Numbered from the stretch's first letter, positions 1 through 9,384 are shown. The stretch is 64,000 bases of DNA from Acidobacteriota bacterium (GCA_025350695.1 JANXXI010000324.1:1-64000); one strand, 5' to 3'. Notes: generated from the letters alone by a model not told the origin. Made by a program: numbers and translations.

Positions 1-1
1 G

Positions 2-610
2 AAGGTCTTGCGCGGCGTGAAGCTGGACAAGTTTACTAGCGGCGGGAATTTGCTTTTTGTCCGACCTAAATCAGACACGTTATTTGAACTGACCTCGGCG
101 GATGGCACGCGACACTATGAAGCCACTGTCACCGCGGGTGAGGCGGCCAGCGCCATCACCATGGGGGATTTGCCGAAGAACCAAACGGGCGGCGCGCCTT
201 GGCCGGACGCGGATATATACGGGAAGTTGTTGTTTCACGGCCCGGCGTTCCAAGTGATTCAAAGCGTGGAAGGCCTTTCGAGCAACGGCATTGAAGGCAC
301 GCTGACTGGCACCGCGGATCGCAACTGGCATGATGGGAATCGTCATAGCGATGCGGCGATGTTGGACGGCGGCTTGCAACTGGCCCGGCTATGGGGTTAT
401 CACTCGTTGGGCAAACCGACGCTGCCTACCAGCATCGGCAGTTTGTGGTTACTGCGGCACGGCGTGGAATCGGAACCGATTCGTTGTGTGGTTTCGGCGC
501 GTGCGGTGGGATCAAGCAAGATTGTTTGTGACATCGGCTTTGTGAACGCCGGCGACGAGATGGTGGCCACCATGAGCGGCGTGGAAATGCACGCTGCTTC
601 CGGCTCATAA
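2..610 (+). CDS. pfaA: PUFA/secondary-lipid synthase subunit PfaA-like, C-terminal dehydratase domain (5' end outside window)
   Basis: The reading frame is open to the left edge, so this is the end of a longer protein. About 200 residues are visible and form one polyketide-synthase dehydratase (PS-DH) double-hotdog half: the motif LLFHGPAFQ and, further on, DAAMLDGGLQ, which carries the Asp and Gln typical of the C-terminal hotdog of PS-DH domains. In known polyunsaturated fatty acid synthases the KS-MAT-ACP-KR subunit ends in such a domain. The stop lies only 6 nt before the next gene, which encodes the KS-CLF-AT-DH subunit, so the two are surely one operon. Family knowledge: PS-DH removes water from the 3-hydroxyacyl-ACP intermediate. 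Inference: the missing upstream part holds KS, AT, tandem ACPs and KR. It could instead be the end of another type I PKS, but the neighbour makes that unlikely. Confidence 0.85.
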   Translation, partial: KVLRGVKLDKFTSGGNLLFVRPKSDTLFELTSADGTRHYEATVTAGEAASAITMGDLPKNQTGGAPWPDADIYGKLLFHGPAFQVIQSVEGLSSNGIEGTLTGTADRNWHDGNRHSDAAMLDGGLQLARLWGYHSLGKPTLPTSIGSLWLLRHGVESEPIRCVVSARAVGSSKIVCDIGFVNAGDEMVATMSGVEMHAASGS

Positions 611-616
611 GTCCGC

Positions 617-3600
617 ATGTTTGAACCAATCGCAATCGTAGGTAGAGGCGCCATTTTCCCTGGCGCCTTTTCGCCGCAAGACCTGTGGTCGCTGGTGGTG
701 GAAGGTCGCTACGCGGTATCGGCATGTCCGGAGGGGCGCTGGCGCATTCCTAAAGACGTGATGATGGATCCGGCGCGTACGGCGGAGCGTGTGCTCACAG
801 ACCAAGGCGGATACGTCAATGGCTTTGAGGACATCTTTGATCCTCAGGGTTTTCTGATTGGCGTCGAGGAAATTTCCCGCTACGACGAAATGGTTCAGTG
901 GATGCTTCACACCGCGCGCGGGGCTTTGCGTGAAGGTGGGATGGAGCTTGCTCCGGCACGCACGGGCGCTGTGATTGGACTGTTGGGTTTGCCTTCCGAC
1001 AAGCTGGCGCAGTTCGCTGAAGAAGTTTGGCTGGGACAAGATCCGGAGATTGCGCCGGAGAACCGGTTCATGTGCGGCTTCGCGGCTCAGACGGTTGCGC
1101 GAGCGCTGGGCTTGGACCAAGGCGCCTTTGCTTTGGATGCGGCGTGTGCCTCCTCTTTATACGCGATTAAGTTTGCCTGCGACGCATTACATGACCGACG
1201 GGCGGATGCGATGTTGGCCGGTGCGGTGAATCGGGCTGATGATTTGTTCCTGCATACCGGGTTCAGCACGCTGAAGGCGATGTCGCCCAGTGGGCAGACT
1301 CGGCCGTTTCATGCTGGGGCCGACGGCTTGATTCCGGCGGAGGGCGCGGCGTTCGTATTCTTAAAGCGCTTGGCGGATGCTGAGGCGGCGGGCGATAAAA
1401 TTATTGGCGTCATCCGCGGCGTTGGGGTTTCAAACGACGGGCGTACGGCGGGACTGCTCACGCCGTCGGAGGCGGGGCAGGAACAGGCCATCCGCATGGC
1501 TTACGAAGTTAGTGGCTTGAAGCCCTCGGACGTAACCATGGTGGAGTGCCACGCCACAGGCACCCCAGTTGGTGACGCTAGCGAAATTCGTAGCACTGGC
1601 AAAGTGTTTGCTGGGTTGAGCGGGGTGGCGATTGGCTCGGTGAAATCCAACATTGGGCATCCAATCACCGCCGCGGGTATGGCCAGTTTGCTGAAGGTGT
1701 TGGGTGCGATGGAAGCGGGCATTCGTCCGGCAACGTTGCATTTGGACCAACCGACACAAGCGATTGAGGGGTCGCCGTTTCGACTGTTGACGGCCAACGA
1801 GCCATGGACCGGCGAACGGCGGGCGGCAATTAGCGCATTTGGTTTCGGTGGCAATAACGCGCACATGATTGTGGAACAACACGCTAGTGCGAAGGCGACT
1901 GCCAATGCGGCCGCGTTAAAGCCAGTGGCGATTGTCGCAATGGGTGTGGTGGCTGGCGACGCGACGAATGCGCGGCAATTTGCCGAAGCTATTCTGGCTG
2001 GCGAACCGCGTGAGACTCGTATTGATGTTGCTTCGCTTGAAATGCAAGGACTGGGTTTTCCGCCAGCGGATCTTGAGCAAACTTTGCCGCAGCAGTTGGT
2101 GGCGCTCCAAGCGGCAGCCGAGGCAATTGGAAACGCGGGCCTTTTGAATAAGGCGAAGACTGGGGTCTTTGTTGGCATGGGCTGTGACGCCGAAGTGGCC
2201 CGTTACGGCTTGCGATGGCGCGCGCAGCAATGGACGGATGAGACAGTGCAAGACGCCGTTGCCCCGGTACTGACGCCCCCAGCAGTTGTAGGGCGTCTGG
2301 CGAACATCGTCGCTAATCGAATCTCCAGCAAGTTCGATTTGCGCGGGCCCAGTTTGGCCGTGATGTCGGAAGAGCTCTCCGGAATTGATGCACTGCGTTT
2401 GGCGCAAAGGGCAGTGGCTAACGGCGAGTTAGACGCAGCCATTGTTGGGGCGGTGGATCTATCGGTTGAGCTCGTGCACATCGCCGCGATAGCGTCGTTA
2501 TTGCCGCACAGAAAAGCGGGCGACGCCGCCGTCTTCTTAGTATTGAAGCGTGCGGAAGACGCCGGCGAACCACTGGCGCTGTTAGGCGGGGATGAAGGTG
2601 GCTTTGGGCTGCAGCCAGGCGTGCGTGCGCACGTTTTCGGGCACGCCCACGCGGCCTGCGGGTTGCTGGATGTTGCGGCGGAACTAGTCGCCATCAGCCA
2701 TGGAACACTGTTTACGGCGGCGATCACAACCACCAACGCGCTTGGCGGCCGCAGCGAATCCACCGCCTTGTTTGCATCAAAGAAGACGCAAGCTGTCGTG
2801 TCATCTCCGGCCCCCCGCATCTATCAAGAGGGACCGCTAGCTATCGTCGCCGCCACCGAAGAAGAACTGGCGTCCAAGCGGGAACGGGCGCTACAAGCTA
2901 TGGGGAAAGGCGGAACAAGTCTGGCGATGGACGGCATTTATTACCGCAAGGAGCCGATCGCCGGCGAGCTTGCATTCGTCTTTCCGGGTGCGGCTGCCGC
3001 CTATTCACGCATGGGGCGGGACTTCTTTCTAGCTTTCCCGGAATTGCTGAGTGAAGTACCCCCGGAGTTGCTCGAAGCAAGTCAGTGGCTGTTCGATCCG
3101 TTCGCGGAGGAACCCACCACCACGGAGAAACTCTGGGGCAGCTCGTTACTGTCGCAGGTACATGCACGGCTCACGCTCGGCAGGTTGGAGTTGAAGCCCA
3201 CGGCGGCAATCGGTATCAGCTCCGGCGAAACGAACAGCCTTGCCGCATTTGGAGCCTGGCGAGACATCGGTCGTTTCCATCACGAATTCACGGCGGCGGA
3301 AGTTTTTGAGCGCTACATCGGCGGCCAGTTTGAAACCACGAACGGTGTGATGTGGCAGACCTGGCGACTGAACACTTCTGAAGAGGAACTTCGTACGCTG
3401 CTTGCGTCCGCGCCGACATTGCGGCTCACTGCCATCCATTGCCCTGGCGACTACGTTGTGGCGGGCCCTGCTGATGCCATGCCAAAGGGCAGGGGCCAGC
3501 GAATTAATTACGATCTGGTTGTCCATTGCCCGGAATTCGCCCCGTTCGCGAAGACCTGGCATAGGCTACATTCCCGCGAGACATCGCCCGTGGCCGGCGT

Positions 3601-6600
3601 GCGATTCTATACGCATTCCACGAACACACACTATCAACCGACGCGTGACAAGATCGCCGATGCGTTGACGAATCAGGCTCAGCACACGTTGGACTTTCCC
3701 GCTGTAATCGAACGCGCCTATGCTGACGGCGTCCGCATCTTTCTTGAGCATGGTCCCCAAGGCGGCTCAACTTCGTGGATCCGGCGCATACTCGGTGATC
3801 GGGATCATATTGCTATATCGCTTGATCTGGCTAGTGTCGATGGCATCCGGCAGGCGCTCAACGCACAAGCTCAATTGTTGGCGGCTGGCGTGAAGTTCAC
3901 ACCTCTCCAACCGCCTAGTCCAAAACAAGAATCCGTATCGCGCCGATTAGTTTTTCCGGCACATGCTCCGCCATTTGAATTGCCCGCACCACCCACCACT
4001 CTTATGCCATCACGCACCAAGTCACTATTCGAACTGCACGCGCACACGCTGACCGAACAGCACCAACGCTTCCTCGAAATGGCGAGCGAACACAATCGGC
4101 AATTTCTGGAAATGTCGGAGCGGGCGTATGCGGCAGTGGCTGCTGGTGGAGCGCCCACGGCAACCGCCTTCGCGCCTGCTGCCCCTATCATGGCGCCTCC
4201 CCCGCCACCACCACCTCCTGCGGCGATGCCGGTTATCAGACAATCCGCACCTGTTGCGACAAAACCAGCGGCGAAAACACAGCAGCCAATTGCCCCGGTG
4301 ATTTCGACGGGCCGCACCTTCCCCCCTGCCAATTCAAAAACTCTTTCACGCACCGAACTGGAACAAATTTCATCAGGCCCCATCTCAGCAATCTTCGGCC
4401 CGCAATTCGCGAACATCGATCAATACCATCGTGTGGCTCGCATGCCCATGCCGCCGCTGTTGTTGGCCGATCGCATGACCGGCATTGATGCAGCGCCATG
4501 CTCCATGGGTCTCGGCACGATTTGGACCGAAACGGACGTGAAGTCCGACTCCTGGTATTTGTGGCGCAACCGGATGCCCGGCGGCATCATGATTGAAGCA
4601 GGTCAGGCCGATCTGCTGTTGATCTCCTGGCTTGGAATCGATCAACTAGTTAAGGGCGAACGCGCTTACCGGCTTCTTGGGTGCGACCTCACTTATCACG
4701 GTGGCCTGCCGCAACCCGGCGAAACTTTGCAGTACGAAATTGCGATAGACCAGCATGCTCGCCAAGGTGACATCCGCCTATTCTTCTTCCACTACGATTG
4801 CCACATCAATAACAAGGTGCGGCTTTCTGTTCGTAACGGTCAAGCGGGCTTCTTCACGGCCAAGGAACTGGCCGATTCCGCCGGCATCTTGTGGGCGCCG
4901 GACAAGGCTGACCCCACTCCCGGTGTCCAAGTGGCCAAGCCTCGCGTGGCCGGAATCTCGTCCAGCTTCACCCACGACAAAGTGCGTGCCGCGGCGGCAG
5001 GCAAAGCTTTCGAGTGCTTCGGCAAAGGTTTCGAGTTCGCCGCGCCTCATCAACGCTCCCCCGGTTTCGGCTCGCCCGACCTGTTGCTGTTCGACAACGT
5101 TACCGATCTGGATTTCACCGGTGGCCCCTGGAAGCGCGGCTACATGCGCGCCGAATTACCCATCCGCGACGACAACTGGTTCTTCGAAGGCCACTTCAAG
5201 AACGACCCCTGCATGCCCGGCACGCTGATGTTTGAAGGCTGCTTGCAAGCGATGGCGTTCTATATGATGGCCCTTGGCTTTACCACCGATAAAGACGGCT
5301 GGCGCTTTGAGCCAGTGCCTGAAATTGCTTACCCATTGCGCTGCCGCGGTCAGGTTATCCCTTCGTCGCGCAATCTGGTTTACGAGTTATTCGTTGACGA
5401 AGTCATCGATGGTCCCGAGCCGAAACTATTCGTCGACCTGCTCTGCACTATCGACGGATTAAAAGCGTTCCACTGTAAGCGCATGGGGCTGGCACTGACG
5501 CCAGGCTGCCCGCTGGATGAAATGCCTGTGCCCGATGCGAAGCTGGACGGCGATCGCGCCGTGGCAACAGTCAACAACGTGCCGCTCGATTATCGCGCGC
5601 TGCTCAACTGCGCCTGGGGCCCGCCTAGTCACGCGTTCGGCACGCCGTTCACCAAGTTCGATAGCGGCATGCGGCTGCCTCGGCTGCCTGGCCCGCCGTA
5701 TCATTTCATGACGCGCATCGCCAAGATCGACGGCGATTTCAACGTGGAGCGCATCGGTTGCTCAGTAGAAGCAGAATACGACATTGATCCGTCCGACTGG
5801 TATTTCCACGCGAACAGCCAGCCGACGATGCCGTATCCCGTGTTGCTCGAAGCCGCGCTGCAACCCTGTGGTTGGCTCGGTTCGTACGTTGGCATCGCGT
5901 TGCGCGCCGAGACCGAACTGGCGTTCCGCAACTTGGATGGAACGGCGTCCATGTTAGTCAATGTTCCCGCATCAAAGGGAACGATACGCACTAAGTCGAT
6001 CCTGACTAACGTAAGCCGTGCTGGCGGAATGACGCTGGTGTCGTTCGATGTAGTTTGCCACTTGAACGCCGAGAAAGTCTTCGAGATGAAGACCACTTTC
6101 GGCTTCTTCCGCGCAGAGGCTTTGGCGCGGCAGGTGGGCATCCCCGCGTCGCCGGACGAAAAGGCGCGGGTGAATGCGGCTTCCGATTTCCTAGTGGACT
6201 TGAAGGCTTCCCCGGATCGCTATTTTGCCGGCGCGCTGAAAATGCCAACCGGCAATGCATTGCTGATCGACCGAATCAACGGCCTGTGGCCCGCTGAAGA
6301 TGGGACCGTGCGGCTGCGCGCGGAGAAGGACGTCAACGCCGGCGAGTGGTTCTTCAAGGCACACTTTTATCAGGACCCGGTGCAGCCTGGTTCATTGGGG
6401 CTTGAGGCGCTGGTGCAGACGTTGCAGTTTTACACGATCCACATGGGCGCTGCGGAGGGCCTGAAGCGGCCGATGGTGTCACTTGAGAATCCGCACGAGT
6501 GGAAGTACCGCGGCCAAGTGGTTCCGTCGAACAGGAAGATTGTGTCGGAAGTGGAAGTGAAGCGGGTGGTGCGCGAAGGTGGCGCGGTGACGTTCAAGGC

Positions 6601-6673
6601 TGAAGGTTGGCTTTGGGTGGATGGGACGCGGATTTATTGGATGAGCTTTGGGCTGCGGGTGGCTGAGGGATAG
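617..6673 (+). CDS. pfaC: PfaC/Pfa3-like lipid synthase: KS-CLF-AT-DH-DH
   Basis: A 2018-residue cytoplasmic megasynthase. An active ketosynthase (residues ~1-420) has the triad Cys177 (DAACASS), His312 (HATGT) and His348 (NIGH). A second KS-like domain (~430-740) has Glu586 where the Cys should be, so it is a chain-length factor. An acyltransferase-like domain (~800-1110) reads GISSGE around Ser868. A Pro-rich linker (~1170-1260, with a run of prolines) follows, then four FabA-type hotdog folds: pseudo, active (His1526 in GHFKNDP), pseudo (Asn where His is expected, near 1733), active (His1916 in AHFYQDP). KS-CLF-AT-DH-DH in one chain matches the myxobacterial Pfa3 layout; marine PfaC lacks the AT. 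No acylglycerolphosphate acyltransferase tail is present. Family role: condensation and dehydration/isomerisation during polyunsaturated or related acyl chain synthesis. The enoyl reductase subunit is not in the window. The product cannot be read from the sequence. Confidence 0.93.
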   Translation: MFEPIAIVGRGAIFPGAFSPQDLWSLVVEGRYAVSACPEGRWRIPKDVMMDPARTAERVLTDQGGYVNGFEDIFDPQGFLIGVEEISRYDEMVQWMLHTARGALREGGMELAPARTGAVIGLLGLPSDKLAQFAEEVWLGQDPEIAPENRFMCGFAAQTVARALGLDQGAFALDAACASSLYAIKFACDALHDRRADAMLAGAVNRADDLFLHTGFSTLKAMSPSGQTRPFHAGADGLIPAEGAAFVFLKRLADAEAAGDKIIGVIRGVGVSNDGRTAGLLTPSEAGQEQAIRMAYEVSGLKPSDVTMVECHATGTPVGDASEIRSTGKVFAGLSGVAIGSVKSNIGHPITAAGMASLLKVLGAMEAGIRPATLHLDQPTQAIEGSPFRLLTANEPWTGERRAAISAFGFGGNNAHMIVEQHASAKATANAAALKPVAIVAMGVVAGDATNARQFAEAILAGEPRETRIDVASLEMQGLGFPPADLEQTLPQQLVALQAAAEAIGNAGLLNKAKTGVFVGMGCDAEVARYGLRWRAQQWTDETVQDAVAPVLTPPAVVGRLANIVANRISSKFDLRGPSLAVMSEELSGIDALRLAQRAVANGELDAAIVGAVDLSVELVHIAAIASLLPHRKAGDAAVFLVLKRAEDAGEPLALLGGDEGGFGLQPGVRAHVFGHAHAACGLLDVAAELVAISHGTLFTAAITTTNALGGRSESTALFASKKTQAVVSSPAPRIYQEGPLAIVAATEEELASKRERALQAMGKGGTSLAMDGIYYRKEPIAGELAFVFPGAAAAYSRMGRDFFLAFPELLSEVPPELLEASQWLFDPFAEEPTTTEKLWGSSLLSQVHARLTLGRLELKPTAAIGISSGETNSLAAFGAWRDIGRFHHEFTAAEVFERYIGGQFETTNGVMWQTWRLNTSEEELRTLLASAPTLRLTAIHCPGDYVVAGPADAMPKGRGQRINYDLVVHCPEFAPFAKTWHRLHSRETSPVAGVRFYTHSTNTHYQPTRDKIADALTNQAQHTLDFPAVIERAYADGVRIFLEHGPQGGSTSWIRRILGDRDHIAISLDLASVDGIRQALNAQAQLLAAGVKFTPLQPPSPKQESVSRRLVFPAHAPPFELPAPPTTLMPSRTKSLFELHAHTLTEQHQRFLEMASEHNRQFLEMSERAYAAVAAGGAPTATAFAPAAPIMAPPPPPPPPAAMPVIRQSAPVATKPAAKTQQPIAPVISTGRTFPPANSKTLSRTELEQISSGPISAIFGPQFANIDQYHRVARMPMPPLLLADRMTGIDAAPCSMGLGTIWTETDVKSDSWYLWRNRMPGGIMIEAGQADLLLISWLGIDQLVKGERAYRLLGCDLTYHGGLPQPGETLQYEIAIDQHARQGDIRLFFFHYDCHINNKVRLSVRNGQAGFFTAKELADSAGILWAPDKADPTPGVQVAKPRVAGISSSFTHDKVRAAAAGKAFECFGKGFEFAAPHQRSPGFGSPDLLLFDNVTDLDFTGGPWKRGYMRAELPIRDDNWFFEGHFKNDPCMPGTLMFEGCLQAMAFYMMALGFTTDKDGWRFEPVPEIAYPLRCRGQVIPSSRNLVYELFVDEVIDGPEPKLFVDLLCTIDGLKAFHCKRMGLALTPGCPLDEMPVPDAKLDGDRAVATVNNVPLDYRALLNCAWGPPSHAFGTPFTKFDSGMRLPRLPGPPYHFMTRIAKIDGDFNVERIGCSVEAEYDIDPSDWYFHANSQPTMPYPVLLEAALQPCGWLGSYVGIALRAETELAFRNLDGTASMLVNVPASKGTIRTKSILTNVSRAGGMTLVSFDVVCHLNAEKVFEMKTTFGFFRAEALARQVGIPASPDEKARVNAASDFLVDLKASPDRYFAGALKMPTGNALLIDRINGLWPAEDGTVRLRAEKDVNAGEWFFKAHFYQDPVQPGSLGLEALVQTLQFYTIHMGAAEGLKRPMVSLENPHEWKYRGQVVPSNRKIVSEVEVKRVVREGGAVTFKAEGWLWVDGTRIYWMSFGLRVAEG

Positions 6674-6817
6674 CTCAACCAAGTGGCTTTAACAATCCTT
6701 GTCGTTTTAATTTAACTATTTGGTGAAATAGTGGCTTCCGGCCTTTCGGTCGAGCTTCATAATTGCGCTTACGCTATGCGGGTTCAAGCGTCCGAATCGG
6801 CTTTCCTGTCGCCAAGC

Positions 6818-7045
6818 TTAATAAACGTCGGGACAAAAATCAACCCCATTCGGCCATACGATCGTCCCCGCTTCATCTTCGACACGAACCTGCTTGAAGA
6901 AAGCAACATCTTCAAGTTGACGAAAAACTCCGCCTCTACCAATCGCGCGGGGCTGAAGATCAATGGACGCTGTTAACCCGTTGGTGAAGCCTAACTCTAA
7001 TTCATACGCTTTCAGATGCCGTACTCGATTGATTCTTGGCGACAT
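6818..7045 (-). CDS. DUF2442 domain protein
   Basis: A 75-residue protein with the DUF2442 pattern: an N-terminal strand (VRHLKAYELELGFTNG), then VDL-like SIDLQP, a central LEDVAFFKQVRV segment and the closing VWPNGVDFCPDVY. Genes of this family usually sit next to DUF4160 genes, and together they are suspected toxin-antitoxin-like or regulatory pairs; no biochemical role is settled. Here the DUF4160 partner lies 42 nt upstream on the same strand but has a stop codon inside. A start at the internal Val-Arg-His is also possible. The family call is firm; the function is not known. Confidence 0.75.
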   Translation of the reverse strand: MSPRINRVRHLKAYELELGFTNGLTASIDLQPRAIGRGGVFRQLEDVAFFKQVRVEDEAGTIVWPNGVDFCPDVY

Positions 7046-7087
7046 TTTTATATCTACTCCAGCGGTTCAATGTTCTTTGGCGTTTCG

Positions 7088-7297
7088 CTATTCTGCAGAT
7101 GCCAGTTTTCGGTGCAGTACAGCCCATTCCCTCACCATCGATTGCGCCCGGCTTGGAAGCTCTCCTTCAATCAACTGAACTTTGTCGATCCCAATTTGCG
7201 CTTCCTTACCACCATAAATGGCATGAAAATGAGGCGGGTTGTGATCATCAAACTACATGCGAATCGAAATTCCAAAGAATCGTGAAATCTCGGGCAT
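7088..7297 (-). pseudogene. DUF4160 gene interrupted by a TAG codon
   Basis: Reading the minus strand from the ATG at 7297 gives MPEISRFFGISIRM, then TAG (7253-7255), then FDDHNPPHFHAIYGGKEAQ in the same frame, continuing to a natural stop at 7088-7090 (69 sense-length codons). The text on both sides of the TAG is textbook DUF4160, in which the motif reads I-x-M-Y-F-x-D-H-x-P-P-H-F-H; the stop falls exactly on the conserved Tyr (TAT or TAC changed to TAG). The gene is otherwise full length and sits 42 nt upstream of its usual DUF2442 partner. Either a point nonsense mutation or a base-calling error explains this. Confidence 0.72.
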
Positions 7298-7426
7298 CTA
7301 GCCGCCTTTTAGCATGTGGGCCTCACTCAAACAGATACATGGCCGGCAGATAGACCATTCGGGGGCCGAACTCGGCGGTGGCGCCACACCGCTAAGTGCT
7401 AAATTGAGGATGGCGGACCGAATTAA

Positions 7427-7788
7427 GTCAATCAGCCTCACGAACCAGCGGTCATCACTCCCCCTCCACACCAGCGATCCACTCCTCCTGCCGTCACGCT
7501 TTCCAAGGAAGCGGAAGAATTCGCGCGTCACCATCATGCCTCGAATATCTTGGCCCAAATTCAATCCCTGATATTAGACAACCACAGCTTGGCGGATTCG
7601 ATTTCGGTTGAGTTAGTCCCCGACCCTGAAATCGCCGACTACTCGCTGATCACATTCAAAGGGACAACTCATGCCACGGTTGATGAAGTTTCTGATTTTA
7701 ATTTAAGGAATTCCTGGATCGCGTCTTGTATGAACAGGGTTCGATTGATGAACAAGAACATTTTGTCGTCCTGTTCCAATACATCTGA
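7427..7788 (+). pseudogene. Small HEPN-partner protein with a frameshift
   Basis: From 7427 one frame reads ...VTLSKEAEEFARHHHASN... and later VELVPDPEIADYSLITF and ATVDEVSDF; after about position 7702 sense continues only in another frame, as KEFLDRVLYEQ, then GSIDEQEHFVVLFQYI and TGA at 7786-7788. The join restores a natural acidic C-terminus that ends 8 nt before the HEPN gene, so a one-base indel in the AT-rich stretch near 7697-7707 is the simplest reading. The start is unclear: an ATG at 7410 (MADRI...) lies in a third frame, which may mean a second lesion. Small proteins of this general shape commonly precede HEPN genes. I do not know its function. Confidence 0.55.
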
Positions 7789-7796
7789 GCACGCCG

Positions 7797-8198
7797 GTGA
7801 ACGCAAGAGATTTTCCTGAAATTGCGGACCGGTTCAAAGATTCCGCGAAAAAGTCGGAATGCAGAACAAGTATAGGTCGAAGCTACTACGGCCTCCTCAA
7901 TGTCCTCTTGGGCGCTCTAGCTGTTAAGGGAGTTCCTTTCCGGCAGCCGCACGATGACCATCATTTGCTAGTCGCCTATTTGACCAAGGCAAGCATCCAC
8001 AGGCATTTTAAAATCGGATCCAAACTAAAACGGCTTCGCTCATCCCGTAACGCGGCTGACTATGACATGAACTCAAAGGTAGAATCGACCAGGAGCCGTG
8101 ACGCTTACAGCGAAGCATCTATTGCCTTGCACTACTTTGATTCCTTATCGGAAGCCGAACTGGCTGCCATTGTTGCCAATATTCAAGCGCTTACTTGA
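7797..8198 (+). CDS. HEPN-domain protein
   Basis: A 133-residue all-helical protein starting at GTG, 8 nt after the reconstructed stop of its partner. The segment SIGRSYYGLLNVLLGALAVKG matches the HEPN helix in which an Arg precedes a Tyr-Tyr pair, and LRSSRNAADYDM fits the second conserved helix (Arg followed by ADYD). The classical R-x4-6-H ribonuclease motif is not present in canonical form, so this belongs to the variant class often paired with a small partner rather than to a proven RNase toxin. Family knowledge: HEPN proteins act in toxin-antitoxin and defence systems. Inference: with the upstream gene frameshifted, this member may be orphaned. It converges on the enolase-family gene with a 9-nt gap. 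Confidence 0.65.
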   Translation: MNARDFPEIADRFKDSAKKSECRTSIGRSYYGLLNVLLGALAVKGVPFRQPHDDHHLLVAYLTKASIHRHFKIGSKLKRLRSSRNAADYDMNSKVESTRSRDAYSEASIALHYFDSLSEAELAAIVANIQALT

Positions 8199-8207
8199 AT
8201 ACAAGCC

Positions 8208-9380
8208 TCACTCAAGCACATGTAGCGCCACCCGGTTCCGCTCAATAAATCCCCAATCATACTCCACTCCCAACCCAGGCCCATCGGGCACCGGGAAGCA
8301 CCCATCCTTCCCAACGCCCTCCAGCATGTCGCTGTACCCGCACTTATAAACCGGCGGCACAGCGTTCGGCGTACCCGGGCCCACCAACGCAACCTCATAA
8401 TAATTCGAGTTCCTCATGGCCGACATGCAGTGCCGATGCGCCGGGCCACTGGCATGCACCTCGCAGTCCGCGCCAAACGATTCGGCAAGGTGCGCGATCT
8501 TCATGCAGCCCGTGATCCCCATGTCGTACTCCGGATCGGCGCGTAGAAAGTCGGTGCCTTCGGCGATCAGGAAATCCGCCTTCGGCTCCAAGCCCCGCAC
8601 GTGCTCGGTTTGCAGTAGCGGCGTCTTGATCATCCCCCGTAGCTTCTTATGTGCAAACGCAGACACACCGGAATCTCGGAACGGATCTTCGTACCAGAAG
8701 TATTTCGCCTCATCACAGGCGCGGCCAACATACAGCGCATCGGCGAAGGTGCGTAACTGGCAGGCCGGGTCAATCATAAGCTCCATGGAATCGCCCACCG
8801 TGCGGCGCAGGTGCAAAACGTTCTGCGCCTCCTCGCGTTTGTCGCCTTCGTTCCAGCCATGAATCTTGTAGGCGCGATACCCAAGCTCACGGCACGCCAG
8901 CGCGAACTCGCCATGCGCTTCCTTCGATGACAGCACCCCATTGCGATCACTCATATAAGTGGAGGCATACGCGGGCAACCGCTTCCGATAGCCACCCAGC
9001 AACTCCGAAACCGAGGCGCCATACTTCTTGCCCGCCAGGTCCCACAAGGCAATGTCCAGCGGCCCATGCCCCATATGGTCGAACTGCCGGGCCTCACGCT
9101 TCAGGTCGTCGTAAATCCCTTCCCTATGTTCCGCATCGCGGCCAATCAAGTATGGCGCCAGCATTTGAGTCTGCCCCAGTGCCGATGCCGACCCCACCCA
9201 GTGAGTAACATACTCGCCCCGCAGCCCATTCGCAGTTTGAATCACTGTCGCGTACTTAGTAAGTCGAGTAACTGCGCCCTTCTTGCAGCCCAACGCGCCA
9301 ATCGTTGAGCCGCCAGCCGATCCCAGATTCATTGCGTCAAACTGGAAGACGTGGATTTCAACCCGATTGATCTTACTCAT
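8208..9380 (-). CDS. Enolase-superfamily (mandelate racemase/muconate lactonizing-type) enzyme
   Basis: A 390-residue enzyme. The N-terminal capping domain is followed by a barrel carrying a Lys-Ile-His motif (YKIHGW) as the base on the second strand, then metal ligands in MIDPAC (Asp) and WYEDPF (Glu), a third acidic position near QTEHV, and a His in CEVHASG. Most racemases and acid-sugar dehydratases have Lys-x-Lys; Lys-x-His is a subgroup variant, so I cannot name the substrate beyond an acid sugar or related carboxylate. The ATG at 9380 is preferred over the GTG at 9392 because GGTGA lies upstream and it follows the PQQ gene stop by 4 nt, which suggests translational coupling to that dehydrogenase. 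Confidence 0.85.
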   Translation of the reverse strand: MSKINRVEIHVFQFDAMNLGSAGGSTIGALGCKKGAVTRLTKYATVIQTANGLRGEYVTHWVGSASALGQTQMLAPYLIGRDAEHREGIYDDLKREARQFDHMGHGPLDIALWDLAGKKYGASVSELLGGYRKRLPAYASTYMSDRNGVLSSKEAHGEFALACRELGYRAYKIHGWNEGDKREEAQNVLHLRRTVGDSMELMIDPACQLRTFADALYVGRACDEAKYFWYEDPFRDSGVSAFAHKKLRGMIKTPLLQTEHVRGLEPKADFLIAEGTDFLRADPEYDMGITGCMKIAHLAESFGADCEVHASGPAHRHCMSAMRNSNYYEVALVGPGTPNAVPPVYKCGYSDMLEGVGKDGCFPVPDGPGLGVEYDWGFIERNRVALHVLE

Positions 9381-9384
9381 CGCA

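Noticed and set aside
3871-4416. A 181-residue minus-strand frame with Gly runs
   Set aside because: Mirror of the Pro-rich linker of the lipid synthase; not a gene.
7298-7564. An 88-residue minus-strand frame between the DUF4160 remnant and the HEPN pair
   Set aside because: Antisense to the rebuilt HEPN partner and without a family pattern.
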